From assembly GCF_021462825.1 (NCBI RefSeq), contig NZ_JAKEEB010000005.1:188501-252500 (forward strand): a stretch of DNA of 64,000 nucleotides, written 5' to 3'. The notes beneath the pieces are model-generated. The model did no database searches. It had not been told where the DNA came from and was given only the letters and a program-made list of their open reading frames with translations. Each line of letters opens with the position of its first letter. The stretch's first letter is position 1. This DNA comes from Streptomyces glomeratus (GTDB lineage: Bacteria > Actinomycetota > Actinomycetes > Streptomycetales > Streptomycetaceae). Of the stretch, positions 7,581-14,983 are shown piece by piece. Made by a program: the position numbers and the translations under genes.

Positions 7581-8837
7581 ATGACCACCCAGGAACCCGG
7601 GACGGCCACCGAGGCCCTCCCGCAGCCCGTGCCGCTGACGGGCTGCCGCTACAAGGCCGACCCCTACCCCCTGTACCAGCGGATGCGCGAAGCCGGCCCG
7701 GTCCACCGTGTCCTCTTCCCCAGCGGCGTCCGGGCCTGGCTCGTCACCGGCTACGACGCCGCGCACGCCGCCCTGAACGACGACCGCCTCGGCAAGAACC
7801 ACGACCGGGGCAACGACCGCTGGCGCGCCCGCGCCTCGATCATGCCCGAGCCGCAGCACTCCCAGCTCCAGGTGCACCTCCTCCACCAGGACCCGCCGAA
7901 ACACACCCGGATGCGGCGCTTCGTCACCGACGCCTTCACTCCGCGCCGGATCGACAGCCTGCGGCCCCGATTCCAGGAACGGGCGGACGAACTGGTCGAC
8001 GCTCTGCCCGAGACGGGCCCCGCCGACCTCGTCACCGGCTTCGCCGCCCCCTTCCCCTTCCATGTCCTGGCCGAGGTCATCGGCCTCCCGCAGGAGCTGG
8101 CGGCCCGCTTCGACCGGGACTGGGGCAAGGTCGTCCAGCCGGTCGGCCCCACCGATCCCGGAAGGCCACGGTACGAGGCTCGCCTCCACGGCCTGCAGAG
8201 CTATATCGCCGAGGTCGTCGCCCACAAGCGTGAGCACGGGGACGACGATCTGCTCGGCCGCCTCGTCGTGGCGCGCGACCGGGGGGAGCTGTCCCAGGAA
8301 GAGCTCGACTCGATGATCTTCCAGCTTCTCGTGGCGGGTCAGGAGCCGGTCACCAACCAGATCACCACCGCCCTGATCGCCCTCTTCCGCAACCCCGGCC
8401 CGCTCGCCCGTCTGCGCGACGACCCGGGCCTCCTGCCGCGCGCGGTGGAGGAACTCCTGCGCTACGACAGCGCCTTCGAGCTCACCACCTGGCGCTTCTT
8501 CGACCAGGACAGCGATCTGTACGGCACCGAGGTCCCGGCCGGCGACTCCGTGATCGTCTCCCTGTGCGCCGCGAACCGCGACCCCCGCCGCTTCACCGAC
8601 CCCGACTCGCTCGACCTCGACCGCACCCCCAATCCCCACCTCGCCTTCGGCCACGGCATCCACTTCTGCCCCGGCGCCGCCCTCGCCCGCGCCGAACTCC
8701 AGATCGCCCTGGGCACGCTGCTCACCCGGCTGCCCGGCCTCCACCCGACCATCAGGGACGAGGACATCGAGTGGATCCCTGCCGTTCTGGGCCGCGGCGC
8801 CCACCACCTGCCCGTCGGCTACGACCGGCGCCTGTGA
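7581..8837 (+). CDS. Cytochrome P450 lacking the I-helix threonine
   Basis: A 418-aa soluble bacterial P450. The heme ligand is Cys363 in FGHGIHFCPGAALARAE, and the ExxR motif is in EELLRYD. The I helix reads VAGQEPVTN (residues 251-259), so the usual acid-alcohol pair is Glu255-Pro256: the conserved Thr that protonates bound oxygen is missing. Some P450s that couple phenols rather than hydroxylate, such as CYP158A2, also lack it. It has a strong AAGGAGG site and lies 13 bp after the amidotransferase. In this setting oxidative coupling of a tyrosine-derived isonitrile is a reasonable guess. Confidence 0.9.
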   Translation: MTTQEPGTATEALPQPVPLTGCRYKADPYPLYQRMREAGPVHRVLFPSGVRAWLVTGYDAAHAALNDDRLGKNHDRGNDRWRARASIMPEPQHSQLQVHLLHQDPPKHTRMRRFVTDAFTPRRIDSLRPRFQERADELVDALPETGPADLVTGFAAPFPFHVLAEVIGLPQELAARFDRDWGKVVQPVGPTDPGRPRYEARLHGLQSYIAEVVAHKREHGDDDLLGRLVVARDRGELSQEELDSMIFQLLVAGQEPVTNQITTALIALFRNPGPLARLRDDPGLLPRAVEELLRYDSAFELTTWRFFDQDSDLYGTEVPAGDSVIVSLCAANRDPRRFTDPDSLDLDRTPNPHLAFGHGIHFCPGAALARAELQIALGTLLTRLPGLHPTIRDEDIEWIPAVLGRGAHHLPVGYDRRL

Positions 8838-8972
8838 CACCGGCCGCCCGCCGACCGGGTCCGGCACCGCCGCCCGGCCCGGGCCCCGGCGCACCCACCG
8901 ACCGCCCCATGGCGCCCGCCTCTGCACCGCGGCGCCATGCCGACACGCCCTCCCACCCTCCGGAGCCCCACC

Positions 8973-9911
8973 ATGCCCCTGACGACCGCGCCCGACACCC
9001 GCCCCACGAGCACCGGCGCCGCGATCCTCGACCTGCTGCTGCCGCACCACCGCACGACCGACCGGGCCACCGCCTCCGCGGAGGCGTTCCCCCATCAACT
9101 GCGCCGGATCGCCGGCTTCGTACGCGACGGCGCCCCCATCGTGTTCACCCTGCCCGGCTTCCCCTGCAAATCCCCCAACCCGGCCAAGGTCCTCGGCCAC
9201 CTCCCCGACCAAGGAGAACGCCTCTCGCTCACCTTCCTGCACGCCTTGTGCACCGAGATCCAGCGGATCTACCCGCCCGGCGCCCACCTGGTCATCTGCT
9301 CCGACGGCCATGTCTTCGGCGACCTCGTCCATGTGCCCGACGAGCACATCGACGCCTACGCCGACGAACTCCGCCTCCTCATCGCCCGAGAGGGGCTGAC
9401 CGGACTGTCCGTCCTCGACCTGCGCGACGTACTCGGCGGCCCCGGCCCGGACCATGACGCGAGACGTGCCCGTGTGCACCGTCGCTTCGCCCCCACCGTG
9501 GACGCGCTGCGCGCCGAGATCCGCGGCGACGGCCACGCGCTCGCCCTGTACCGGGGCATCACCCGCTTCCTCGTCCAGGACACCGCCGATTGGGCCGGCA
9601 GCCGCTCCGCCCTGCAACGCCGGTGCCGGCAGCGCGCGTACGGCGTCATCCAGCGCAGCAGGGCCTGGGGCGGCCTGATCGCCGAGCATCATCCCGACGC
9701 CGTCCGCCTGTCCATCCACCCCCAGCCCATCGGCGCCCCCAAGTTCGGCATCCGTCTCCTTGACGCCCCCGACGTCTGGACCACGCCCTGGCACTCGGCC
9801 GCCCTGCGCCGCGCCGACGGCACCTGGACCCTGATGCCTCGCCGTACGGCGGAGCGGCTGGGGCGTCTGATCGAGCGAGACGGCAGACCGAGCCATTTCG
9901 AACAGGTGTAG
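8973..9911 (+). CDS. Isonitrile (isocyanide) synthase, PvcA/DIT1 family
   Basis: A 312-aa member of the PvcA/IsnA/Dit1 family, which turns the amino group of Tyr or Trp into an isonitrile using ribulose 5-phosphate. Family marks are VFTLPGFPCKSPNPAKVLG (about residues 50-70) and VICSDGHVFGDLV (about 108-120). The usual length is about 300-330 aa. There is no PvcB-type Fe/2-oxoglutarate oxygenase next to it; the partner oxidase here seems to be the P450. ATG 8973 follows a 135-bp gap after the P450 and is the last gene of the plus-strand run. The substrate (Tyr or Trp) is not readable by eye. Confidence 0.85.
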   Translation: MPLTTAPDTRPTSTGAAILDLLLPHHRTTDRATASAEAFPHQLRRIAGFVRDGAPIVFTLPGFPCKSPNPAKVLGHLPDQGERLSLTFLHALCTEIQRIYPPGAHLVICSDGHVFGDLVHVPDEHIDAYADELRLLIAREGLTGLSVLDLRDVLGGPGPDHDARRARVHRRFAPTVDALRAEIRGDGHALALYRGITRFLVQDTADWAGSRSALQRRCRQRAYGVIQRSRAWGGLIAEHHPDAVRLSIHPQPIGAPKFGIRLLDAPDVWTTPWHSAALRRADGTWTLMPRRTAERLGRLIERDGRPSHFEQV

Positions 9912-9982
9912 GTCATGGGGTGCCGGCGGAAGCGGTCGGTTGCCGTGTCCCTGCCTCCGGCAGCCGCCGGACGGACGGGCGG

Positions 9983-10720
9983 TCACGGCCGGGGACGCAG
10001 GGGCGGCTGCTGCTGGGGCGGTTGTCCGCCCAGGTCGGTGAGCAGGCGGGCGCAGATCTCGCGCAGTTTGCTGTTGGTGTGCTGGGACAGGGTGCGCAGG
10101 ACGGTGAACGCCTGGTCGGCGCTGCAGCGGCGCTGCTGCATGATCGCGCCGATGGCCTGGTCGATGACCGCGCGGGACCGCAGGGCGGCCTGCAGATCGC
10201 GCGTGAAGTCCTCCGCATCGGCCAGGCGCTGGGCGAGGGCGATACCCCCGCCCGCCTGTGCGGCGAACCGGGCCAGCACCCTCTCGTCCCGGTGGCTGAA
10301 GGCCCGCGGCCCGGCGCCGTAGAAGTTCAGGGCGCCCGCGGTGTGCGCGCGGACCGGGATCGGCAACGAGAGGGACGAGCGGACGCCGAGGGAGATCGCC
10401 AAGGAGGGGTAGGAGCCCCAGCGGCCCTCGGCGAGCAGATCCGCAGCCTGGACGATCTCCCCGGTGCGCATGGCTTGCAGGCACGGACCGTCGCCCTGCC
10501 CGTACTGCCACTCGTCCAGCTTGTCGGCCATCCCGCCGGTGCTGACCACGGTCAGGGGCCGGTGGCGGCGTTGCAGGGTGACGCCGCAGCCGTCCGCGCC
10601 GGGGACGGCCCGGACCGCGTCGTCGACCAGGTGCTGCAGAAAGTCCCGCAGGGAGGCGGTCTCCAGCAGCCAGTCCACCACCGGTACCACCCGGTGGCCG
10701 TCGGCCTCCTGAGGGCGCAT
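9983..10720 (-). CDS. GAF and ANTAR domain regulator
   Basis: A 245-aa cytoplasmic protein with a GAF sensor (about residues 20-165) and a C-terminal ANTAR RNA-binding domain (about 175-232: AALRSRAVIDQAIGAIMQQ, then ADQAFTVLRTLSQHTN). ANTAR proteins bind paired hairpins in mRNA leaders and act as antiterminators. It converges on the isonitrile synthase gene and is not in its operon. No kinase or signal partner is adjacent, so the ligand of the GAF domain is unknown. Its tail is Gln/Pro-rich. Confidence 0.85.
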   Translation of the reverse strand: MRPQEADGHRVVPVVDWLLETASLRDFLQHLVDDAVRAVPGADGCGVTLQRRHRPLTVVSTGGMADKLDEWQYGQGDGPCLQAMRTGEIVQAADLLAEGRWGSYPSLAISLGVRSSLSLPIPVRAHTAGALNFYGAGPRAFSHRDERVLARFAAQAGGGIALAQRLADAEDFTRDLQAALRSRAVIDQAIGAIMQQRRCSADQAFTVLRTLSQHTNSKLREICARLLTDLGGQPPQQQPPLRPRP

Positions 10721-10917
10721 CGTGTCTCCCCTTCCCCATCTCGGCCCCGGCCTCGGCGGAGCGCTCCGTCCCCGTCACCTCGTGCTCCCCTCTTCGTATG
10801 CCCCGCCCACGACCGCACCTCGCTCGAGGCCCACGATGTGTGGCGCGGGTCCCACGGCACGGGCCCGGCACGCGGCCGCGGAGCCGGGGCCGGTACCGGC
10901 TCCGCGGCCGCGGGGGG

Positions 10918-11286
10918 TCAGCGGTCCCTGGACAGGGTGAGCAGTACCGGTCCGGTGCCGAACCGATGACGCACGTTGCCGGCGGTGCACGGCAGCAGGA
11001 CCGCGGTGGGCAGGCCGGTCGGCAGCCGGCAGCCCAGCAGCAGGGGCACGGCCAGGCGGTCGGTGCCCCATGCCGTCTGTGCGGTGCGGCGCAGCGCCGA
11101 CGGCAGCCGGGCGCTCATCGCTGCGCACGTCGTCCCGCCCAGCGGTTTCCCGCCGTGCAGGCCCACATACCCGGACCCGGCCGGCGGAGGGTGCGGTGCC
11201 GGGGCGGCGGCGTGCGCCGGGGCCGGCCGCGTCGGTACGGTGCCGGATCGCACCCGGCTCGTGTTCGCTGCCTTCGTACGACTCAT
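10918..11286 (-). CDS. Unrecognised 122-aa protein, coupled to an APH-like kinase
   Basis: Starts at ATG 11286, overlapping the stop of the kinase gene as ATGA, which argues that it is translated. The N-terminal half is Pro/Ala-rich; the C-terminal half (about residues 55-122) has two short hydrophobic stretches and three Cys residues (CAA, GCRL, PCTAG). I do not recognise the family. It is the third gene of a coupled cassette with a 64-aa peptide and a kinase. Confidence 0.5.
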   Translation of the reverse strand: MSRTKAANTSRVRSGTVPTRPAPAHAAAPAPHPPPAGSGYVGLHGGKPLGGTTCAAMSARLPSALRRTAQTAWGTDRLAVPLLLGCRLPTGLPTAVLLPCTAGNVRHRFGTGPVLLTLSRDR

Positions 11287-12182
11287 ACGGCGTTCCCCTC
11301 CAGCAGCCGGGCCAGGGTCGTGCGGCCACGGGCGACCACCTGCGGGTCTTGGTGCAGCAGGCCCAGGGCGATGGCGCTCGCCGCGTCGAGGGCGGACAGA
11401 CAGCGCAGCGCGGCCTCTTCCTCGCCGGTCAGCCCGCGTCCGAAGCCGTCGAGGAAGGCGGTCCGCAGCTCGGGCCACCGTGCCCAGGGCCCGCAGGCGA
11501 GCCGGACGACGTCGAAGACCGCGGCGTGCGGGCGGGCCCGCTCCAGACCGACCACCGCGAGCGCGCCGGCCGCGGTGTCGTACAGCCAGTTGCGCTCCCG
11601 GAAGTCGCCGTGCACGAATCCGGCGGGCAGCGGGCCGAGCAGCGCCAGTACGGCGGCATGCCGGCGGACGACGTCCCGCTCCGCCGGACCGATGAGGTCC
11701 CCGGCGCGCGCCAGGTGCGCCTCCGCGTCGAGGACGGCGCGCTCGACCTCGACCGCCGCCTCGGCGCGGTCCCGGGCCGTGAGGTCCCGGGCGTCGCCGT
11801 GGAACCGGCGCAGCCATGCGCCCGCGCGGCGGTGCAGGGCACGCCGCCGGCCGGGGGTGAGCGCGAGGGCCCCCACGGGACGGCCGGGGACCGCGCTCAG
11901 CAGCAGGGCCCGGTGCTGTGCGTCGGTCTCCAGCAGCCGCGGCACGCTGTCCCGCTCCAGCGCGGGGGCCGCCTCGCGGTAGGCGCGGGTCTCGCGGGCG
12001 TAGAAGGCCGGTGTCGGTGCCACTTTCAGGAAGGTGCGGCCGGTGTCGGAGCTCAGCTCCCAGACCCGGGAGGCGGCATCGGGGCGGGAGACGTCCCGCA
12101 CGGACCGGACGGGGCCGACGACGCCCTCGGCCCAGGCGGCCAGGGCGGGCGGGAGCGGGGCCTGGACGGTGTGGACGGTCAT
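11283..12182 (-). CDS. APH-family small-molecule kinase
   Basis: A 299-aa phosphotransferase of the aminoglycoside/choline kinase fold. The catalytic Brenner motif is HGDFRERNW (about residues 190-198) and FLKV is the probable ATP-site lysine region. The usual metal-binding Asp of the later IDWE-type motif is replaced (VVGLERARPH), so activity may be altered. It overlaps the 64-aa gene upstream (ATGA at 12179-12182) and the 122-aa gene downstream. Substrate unknown: antibiotic, sugar, lipid or peptide are all possible. APH-fold proteins also occur in some RiPP pathways, which makes the small upstream ORF of interest. Confidence 0.75.
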   Translation of the reverse strand: MTVHTVQAPLPPALAAWAEGVVGPVRSVRDVSRPDAASRVWELSSDTGRTFLKVAPTPAFYARETRAYREAAPALERDSVPRLLETDAQHRALLLSAVPGRPVGALALTPGRRRALHRRAGAWLRRFHGDARDLTARDRAEAAVEVERAVLDAEAHLARAGDLIGPAERDVVRRHAAVLALLGPLPAGFVHGDFRERNWLYDTAAGALAVVGLERARPHAAVFDVVRLACGPWARWPELRTAFLDGFGRGLTGEEEAALRCLSALDAASAIALGLLHQDPQVVARGRTTLARLLEGNAV

Positions 12183-12373
12183 GCGCCCCACCTCGGTGCC
12201 GGGCGTGATGAGGACGGGCGGACGGTGGCACCGGTGCGGTCGTGGACAACGACCGGGCGTACGGGGACACGGGACCGTCCGCGGACGTCGACTCCGTGCC
12301 GTGCGGCGGAGGTCCGCAGGGGCCGGTTCTCGAACACGGGGTGAACGGCGGCAGGGGCGGGAACGGGGTTCAT
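12179..12373 (-). CDS. Unrecognised 64-aa peptide, first gene of the kinase cassette
   Basis: Starts at ATG 12373 with a strong site (CTGGAGGAATC) and stops inside the kinase start codon (ATGA). The peptide is basic, rich in Arg, Val and Pro, with no membrane span and no Cys. It could be a leader, a regulator or a RiPP precursor; the C-terminal part holds Ser/Thr (RTGATVRPSSSRPAP) but no clear core. Coding status is supported by the ribosome site and the overlap only. Confidence 0.5.
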   Translation of the reverse strand: MNPVPAPAAVHPVFENRPLRTSAARHGVDVRGRSRVPVRPVVVHDRTGATVRPSSSRPAPRWGA

Positions 12374-12574
12374 GATTCCTCCAGGGAGTTGTGTCGATGC
12401 GGACAAGCGACCGAACAACCGCCGTGATCATGAACTCGTAACGGGTACCCGGGGGCGAATTCTCGGACGAAAGTTCGAGATCTTCGCCCCTCCTCAAGCC
12501 GCCCTAGGGGAACGGTGTGCGCGACACCGTTCGATTCCCTCGTGTGGTGAAGGATGACCCCGCCGGGGGATTGC

Positions 12575-13243
12575 TCACCGGCTGACGGACGGTGCGTCAG
12601 ACGAGCCGGGCTCCGCGAAGCCCCTCTCGGCGAGCAGGGCGTCGATCTTCGCCCGGTGTGCCTCCTCCCAGGCGTCGAGGGTCTCCGCCGCCTCCTTCGC
12701 CAGTTTCTTCCGGGCGGCGGCGAGTACCTCCTCGCGGCGGACGGCCGGGACCACCACCACGCCCTCCTCGTCGGCCACCACGATGTCCCCGGGGCTCACC
12801 CGCACACCGCCGCACCGCACCTCGGCATTGAGGGGCTCCACGACGTCCTTGGCGCCCGGAATGGGGATGACGCCCCGGGCGAAGACGGGAAAGCCCATCT
12901 CGCGCACCTCCGCGAGATCACGGATGACCCCGTCGGCCACGAAGGCCGCGACGCCCCGGCGCTGCGCGACGGCGCAGACGTTGCCGCCGGCCAGGGCGTA
13001 GTCCACGTCCCCGGACTCGACGACGATGACGGAGCCGGGCTGGGCGCGGTGGACGGCCGCGTGCAGCATGAGGTTGTCGCCGCGAGGGCAGCGGACCGTG
13101 AACGCCGGGCCGGTCACGCGCGGGGCCCCGGACCACAGCGGGCGGATGCCGATGTCCATCACCTGTCCACGGCCGAGCAGATCGGCGAGGGTGGTCGTCG
13201 GGATGTCCCGGAACCCGTGGCCCGACTCGGTGATGTCGCTCAT
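12575..13243 (-). CDS. RraA-like protein / HMG-CHA aldolase family
   Basis: A 222-aa member of the RraA/dimethylmenaquinone-methyltransferase-like family. Many members are 4-hydroxy-4-methyl-2-oxoglutarate or oxaloacetate aldolases. Family marks are GDNLMLHAAVHRAQPGSVIV, AGGNVCAVAQRRGV and the DGVIRD motif. GGAGGAAACGC precedes ATG 13243. It stands alone on the minus strand with no catabolic partner nearby, so the physiological substrate is open. The 200-bp region before the next minus-strand start at 12373 holds no gene that I can support. Confidence 0.8.
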   Translation of the reverse strand: MSDITESGHGFRDIPTTTLADLLGRGQVMDIGIRPLWSGAPRVTGPAFTVRCPRGDNLMLHAAVHRAQPGSVIVVESGDVDYALAGGNVCAVAQRRGVAAFVADGVIRDLAEVREMGFPVFARGVIPIPGAKDVVEPLNAEVRCGGVRVSPGDIVVADEEGVVVVPAVRREEVLAAARKKLAKEAAETLDAWEEAHRAKIDALLAERGFAEPGSSDAPSVSR

Positions 13244-13417
13244 GCGTTTCCTCCGTTGGATCGGATCATCGAAGCCACGCCTGCCCTACGTCGTGGGCCC
13301 CGGCGGTGTCCTCGCGCCCCTCGTGGGCCCGGGCCCGGCGATGCGCCAGCAACTCCCTTCGAGGGACGGGAGGTTGGGCTGGAGACGCGGGGGAGTGGGC
13401 CGGGAGCCGCCGGGGGG

Positions 13418-14320
13418 TCACATGAAGGCGTGCGTGAGCAGGTGCAGCAGATCCCCGGTCGCATCCGCGGCTCCCAGCGCCGGCAGCGCTCCGAGCGCCA
13501 GCGTCGTAGCGGCGAGCGGCCACAGATGCGGGGGCGGAGCGACCTGCAGGGCCGCGATACGGCGGGTGATCGCGCGGTCGGTGAAGTGCAGTGCGCACGA
13601 CGGTGCGCGGCGTCCCGCGCTCAGCGCGGCGCGCGCGAGGGCCCGGGCCGTGGTGGGGCGGTCGCCGACCGCGTCGGCCGCCTGCTCGTCCGCCCAGCGC
13701 TCGACCAGGAAGGTGACCGTGGTGCGGACGGGCGCGAGGAGCGGGTCGGCCGCGGTGGCGAGCGCCACGGCGGCGACGAGCAGTGCGTGCCGGTGTCGCA
13801 GATGGGCGCGCTCGTGTGCCAGCAGCACGCGACGCTCCGCGGGTTCGAGGGCGCCGAGCATCGCCGAGGTGACCAGGATCCGGCCCGGTGCGCCGCCGCT
13901 GCCGGGAACGGCGAACGCCTGCGGCACGGATGAGGCGGCGACGACCAGTTCCGTGTCCGGCGGATACCCCGCGCACAGGGCGCGCAGTGCGCGGCGGGTG
14001 ACGCGCTCGGCGCGACAGGCGCGGTACACACGCACGGCGACCAGCACCAGAGCCAGTGCGGCGGCCACGGCGACCGACTCCGGGACCGGGTCGGGCAACC
14101 GGTGGCCGCCGTCCCGGGCCTCCGCGACCACCGGCGGGGCCCGGTCGATCAGGGTGGCCGCGAGCAGGACCAGCGACCACGTGGTGGCGGCCGCCGTGAA
14201 CAGGGCGGAGGCGGTCAGCACCCGGGCCGCGAGCGCGGGCGCCACCCGCCGGCCGACCACCGGACCGAGCGCGGCCAGCAGCAGCGAGAGCAGGATCGGG
14301 AGGTAGACGTCGATCTTCAT
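13418..14320 (-). CDS. M56-family membrane metalloprotease, BlaR1-like
   Basis: A 300-aa integral membrane peptidase with about four spans and a zinc motif HERAH at about residues 166-170. It lacks the extracellular penicillin-binding sensor domain of BlaR1. Its start overlaps the BlaI-type repressor gene upstream (ATGA at 14317-14320). In such pairs the protease cleaves the repressor on a signal. Target genes are probably those with palindromes at 14739, 14950 and maybe 18255. No beta-lactamase gene is nearby. Confidence 0.85.
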   Translation of the reverse strand: MKIDVYLPILLSLLLAALGPVVGRRVAPALAARVLTASALFTAAATTWSLVLLAATLIDRAPPVVAEARDGGHRLPDPVPESVAVAAALALVLVAVRVYRACRAERVTRRALRALCAGYPPDTELVVAASSVPQAFAVPGSGGAPGRILVTSAMLGALEPAERRVLLAHERAHLRHRHALLVAAVALATAADPLLAPVRTTVTFLVERWADEQAADAVGDRPTTARALARAALSAGRRAPSCALHFTDRAITRRIAALQVAPPPHLWPLAATTLALGALPALGAADATGDLLHLLTHAFM

Positions 14321-14730
14321 GGGGTGCCCCCGCCGGGCTGGCGGTGCCGGTGCGCACCCCCGCTCAGGAGATCACGCAGGGCCTGCTCCTCCTCGGGGCT
14401 CAGCCCCGTCACGAACTGCTGGAGCGTGGCGATCGGGTCCGGGCCGCGGTCGAGGGCCTCGTGCATGGCCTCGGCGGTGAGCTCGGCCGCGTTCTTCGCC
14501 GGCCGGTACGCGCCGCGCCGTCCGTCCACGTCGCGCAGCACAAGCCCCTTGTCGTACAGGCGTTTGAGAATGGTGTGCACGGTGTTGTAGGCGAGGCCAC
14601 CGCGGATCTCGGCCTGGATCTCGACCGGCGTCAGCGCCAGCTCGGTGGCCCACAGCGTGGCGAGCACCTCGCTCTCCAGCTCACCGGCGCTGCGCCGTTC
14701 CGCCCTGCCCTGGGGGCCCCTGCCAGCCAT
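14317..14730 (-). CDS. BlaI/MecI-family transcriptional repressor
   Basis: A 137-aa winged-helix repressor. LESEVLATLWATELALTPVE leads into the helix-turn-helix with GLAYNTVHTILKRLYDKG, the BlaI/CopY recognition region. It is the first gene of an operon with the M56 protease. An imperfect BlaI-like palindrome lies 9 bp upstream of its start (14739-14756), so it is likely to repress itself. A perfect copy sits before the divergent membrane operon at 14984. Confidence 0.9.
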   Translation of the reverse strand: MAGRGPQGRAERRSAGELESEVLATLWATELALTPVEIQAEIRGGLAYNTVHTILKRLYDKGLVLRDVDGRRGAYRPAKNAAELTAEAMHEALDRGPDPIATLQQFVTGLSPEEEQALRDLLSGGAHRHRQPGGGTP

Positions 14731-14738
14731 GCCCGCAA

Positions 14739-14756
14739 CCTTACAGCGCGTAGGGG
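14739..14756. promoter_or_regulatory. Candidate BlaI operator, own promoter
   Basis: CCTTACAGCGCGTAGGGG matches 14 of 18 positions of the perfect palindrome at 14950-14968. It lies just upstream of the BlaI-family start codon, where binding would block transcription of the repressor-protease operon. Confidence 0.55.
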
Positions 14757-14949
14757 AGCGGCAGTAGCGACCGCCTGGGCTGCCGGCGGGGAGCCCGGAT
14801 CACCCGTTCGGCGGAGTGTGGGACACGGGTGATCGGTGTGGCGAGCCGTCTCGCCCTGCAACGCCCCTCCAGTCGGGTTAACTTGTCCGTGTTTTACCGA
14901 CTTCATTCCCGACTTCCGCCGTCGGCCCTACGACTTGCAGGGCGCGACG

Positions 14950-14968
14950 CCCCTACAGTCTGTAGGGG
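14950..14968. promoter_or_regulatory. Perfect 19-bp palindrome, candidate BlaI operator
   Basis: CCCCTACAGTCTGTAGGGG has nine-base arms around one base. The core CTACA..TGTAG resembles actinobacterial BlaI sites. It lies 16 bp upstream of the GTG start at 14984. Confidence 0.65.
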
Positions 14969-14983
14969 AGTGAGGGGTGAGCC

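Noticed and set aside
7449..10871. Open minus-strand frame of more than 1100 codons opposite the P450 and isonitrile synthase
   Set aside because: It is the reverse complement of well-supported genes; composition is Gly/Val/Arg-rich without domains. Long antisense frames are common at this GC content.
12179..12373. Lanthipeptide or thioamitide precursor
   Set aside because: No Cys, no clear Ser/Thr-rich core and no HopA1-type lyase or dehydratase next to it; only the kinase-like fold hints at RiPPs. Kept as an unrecognised peptide.
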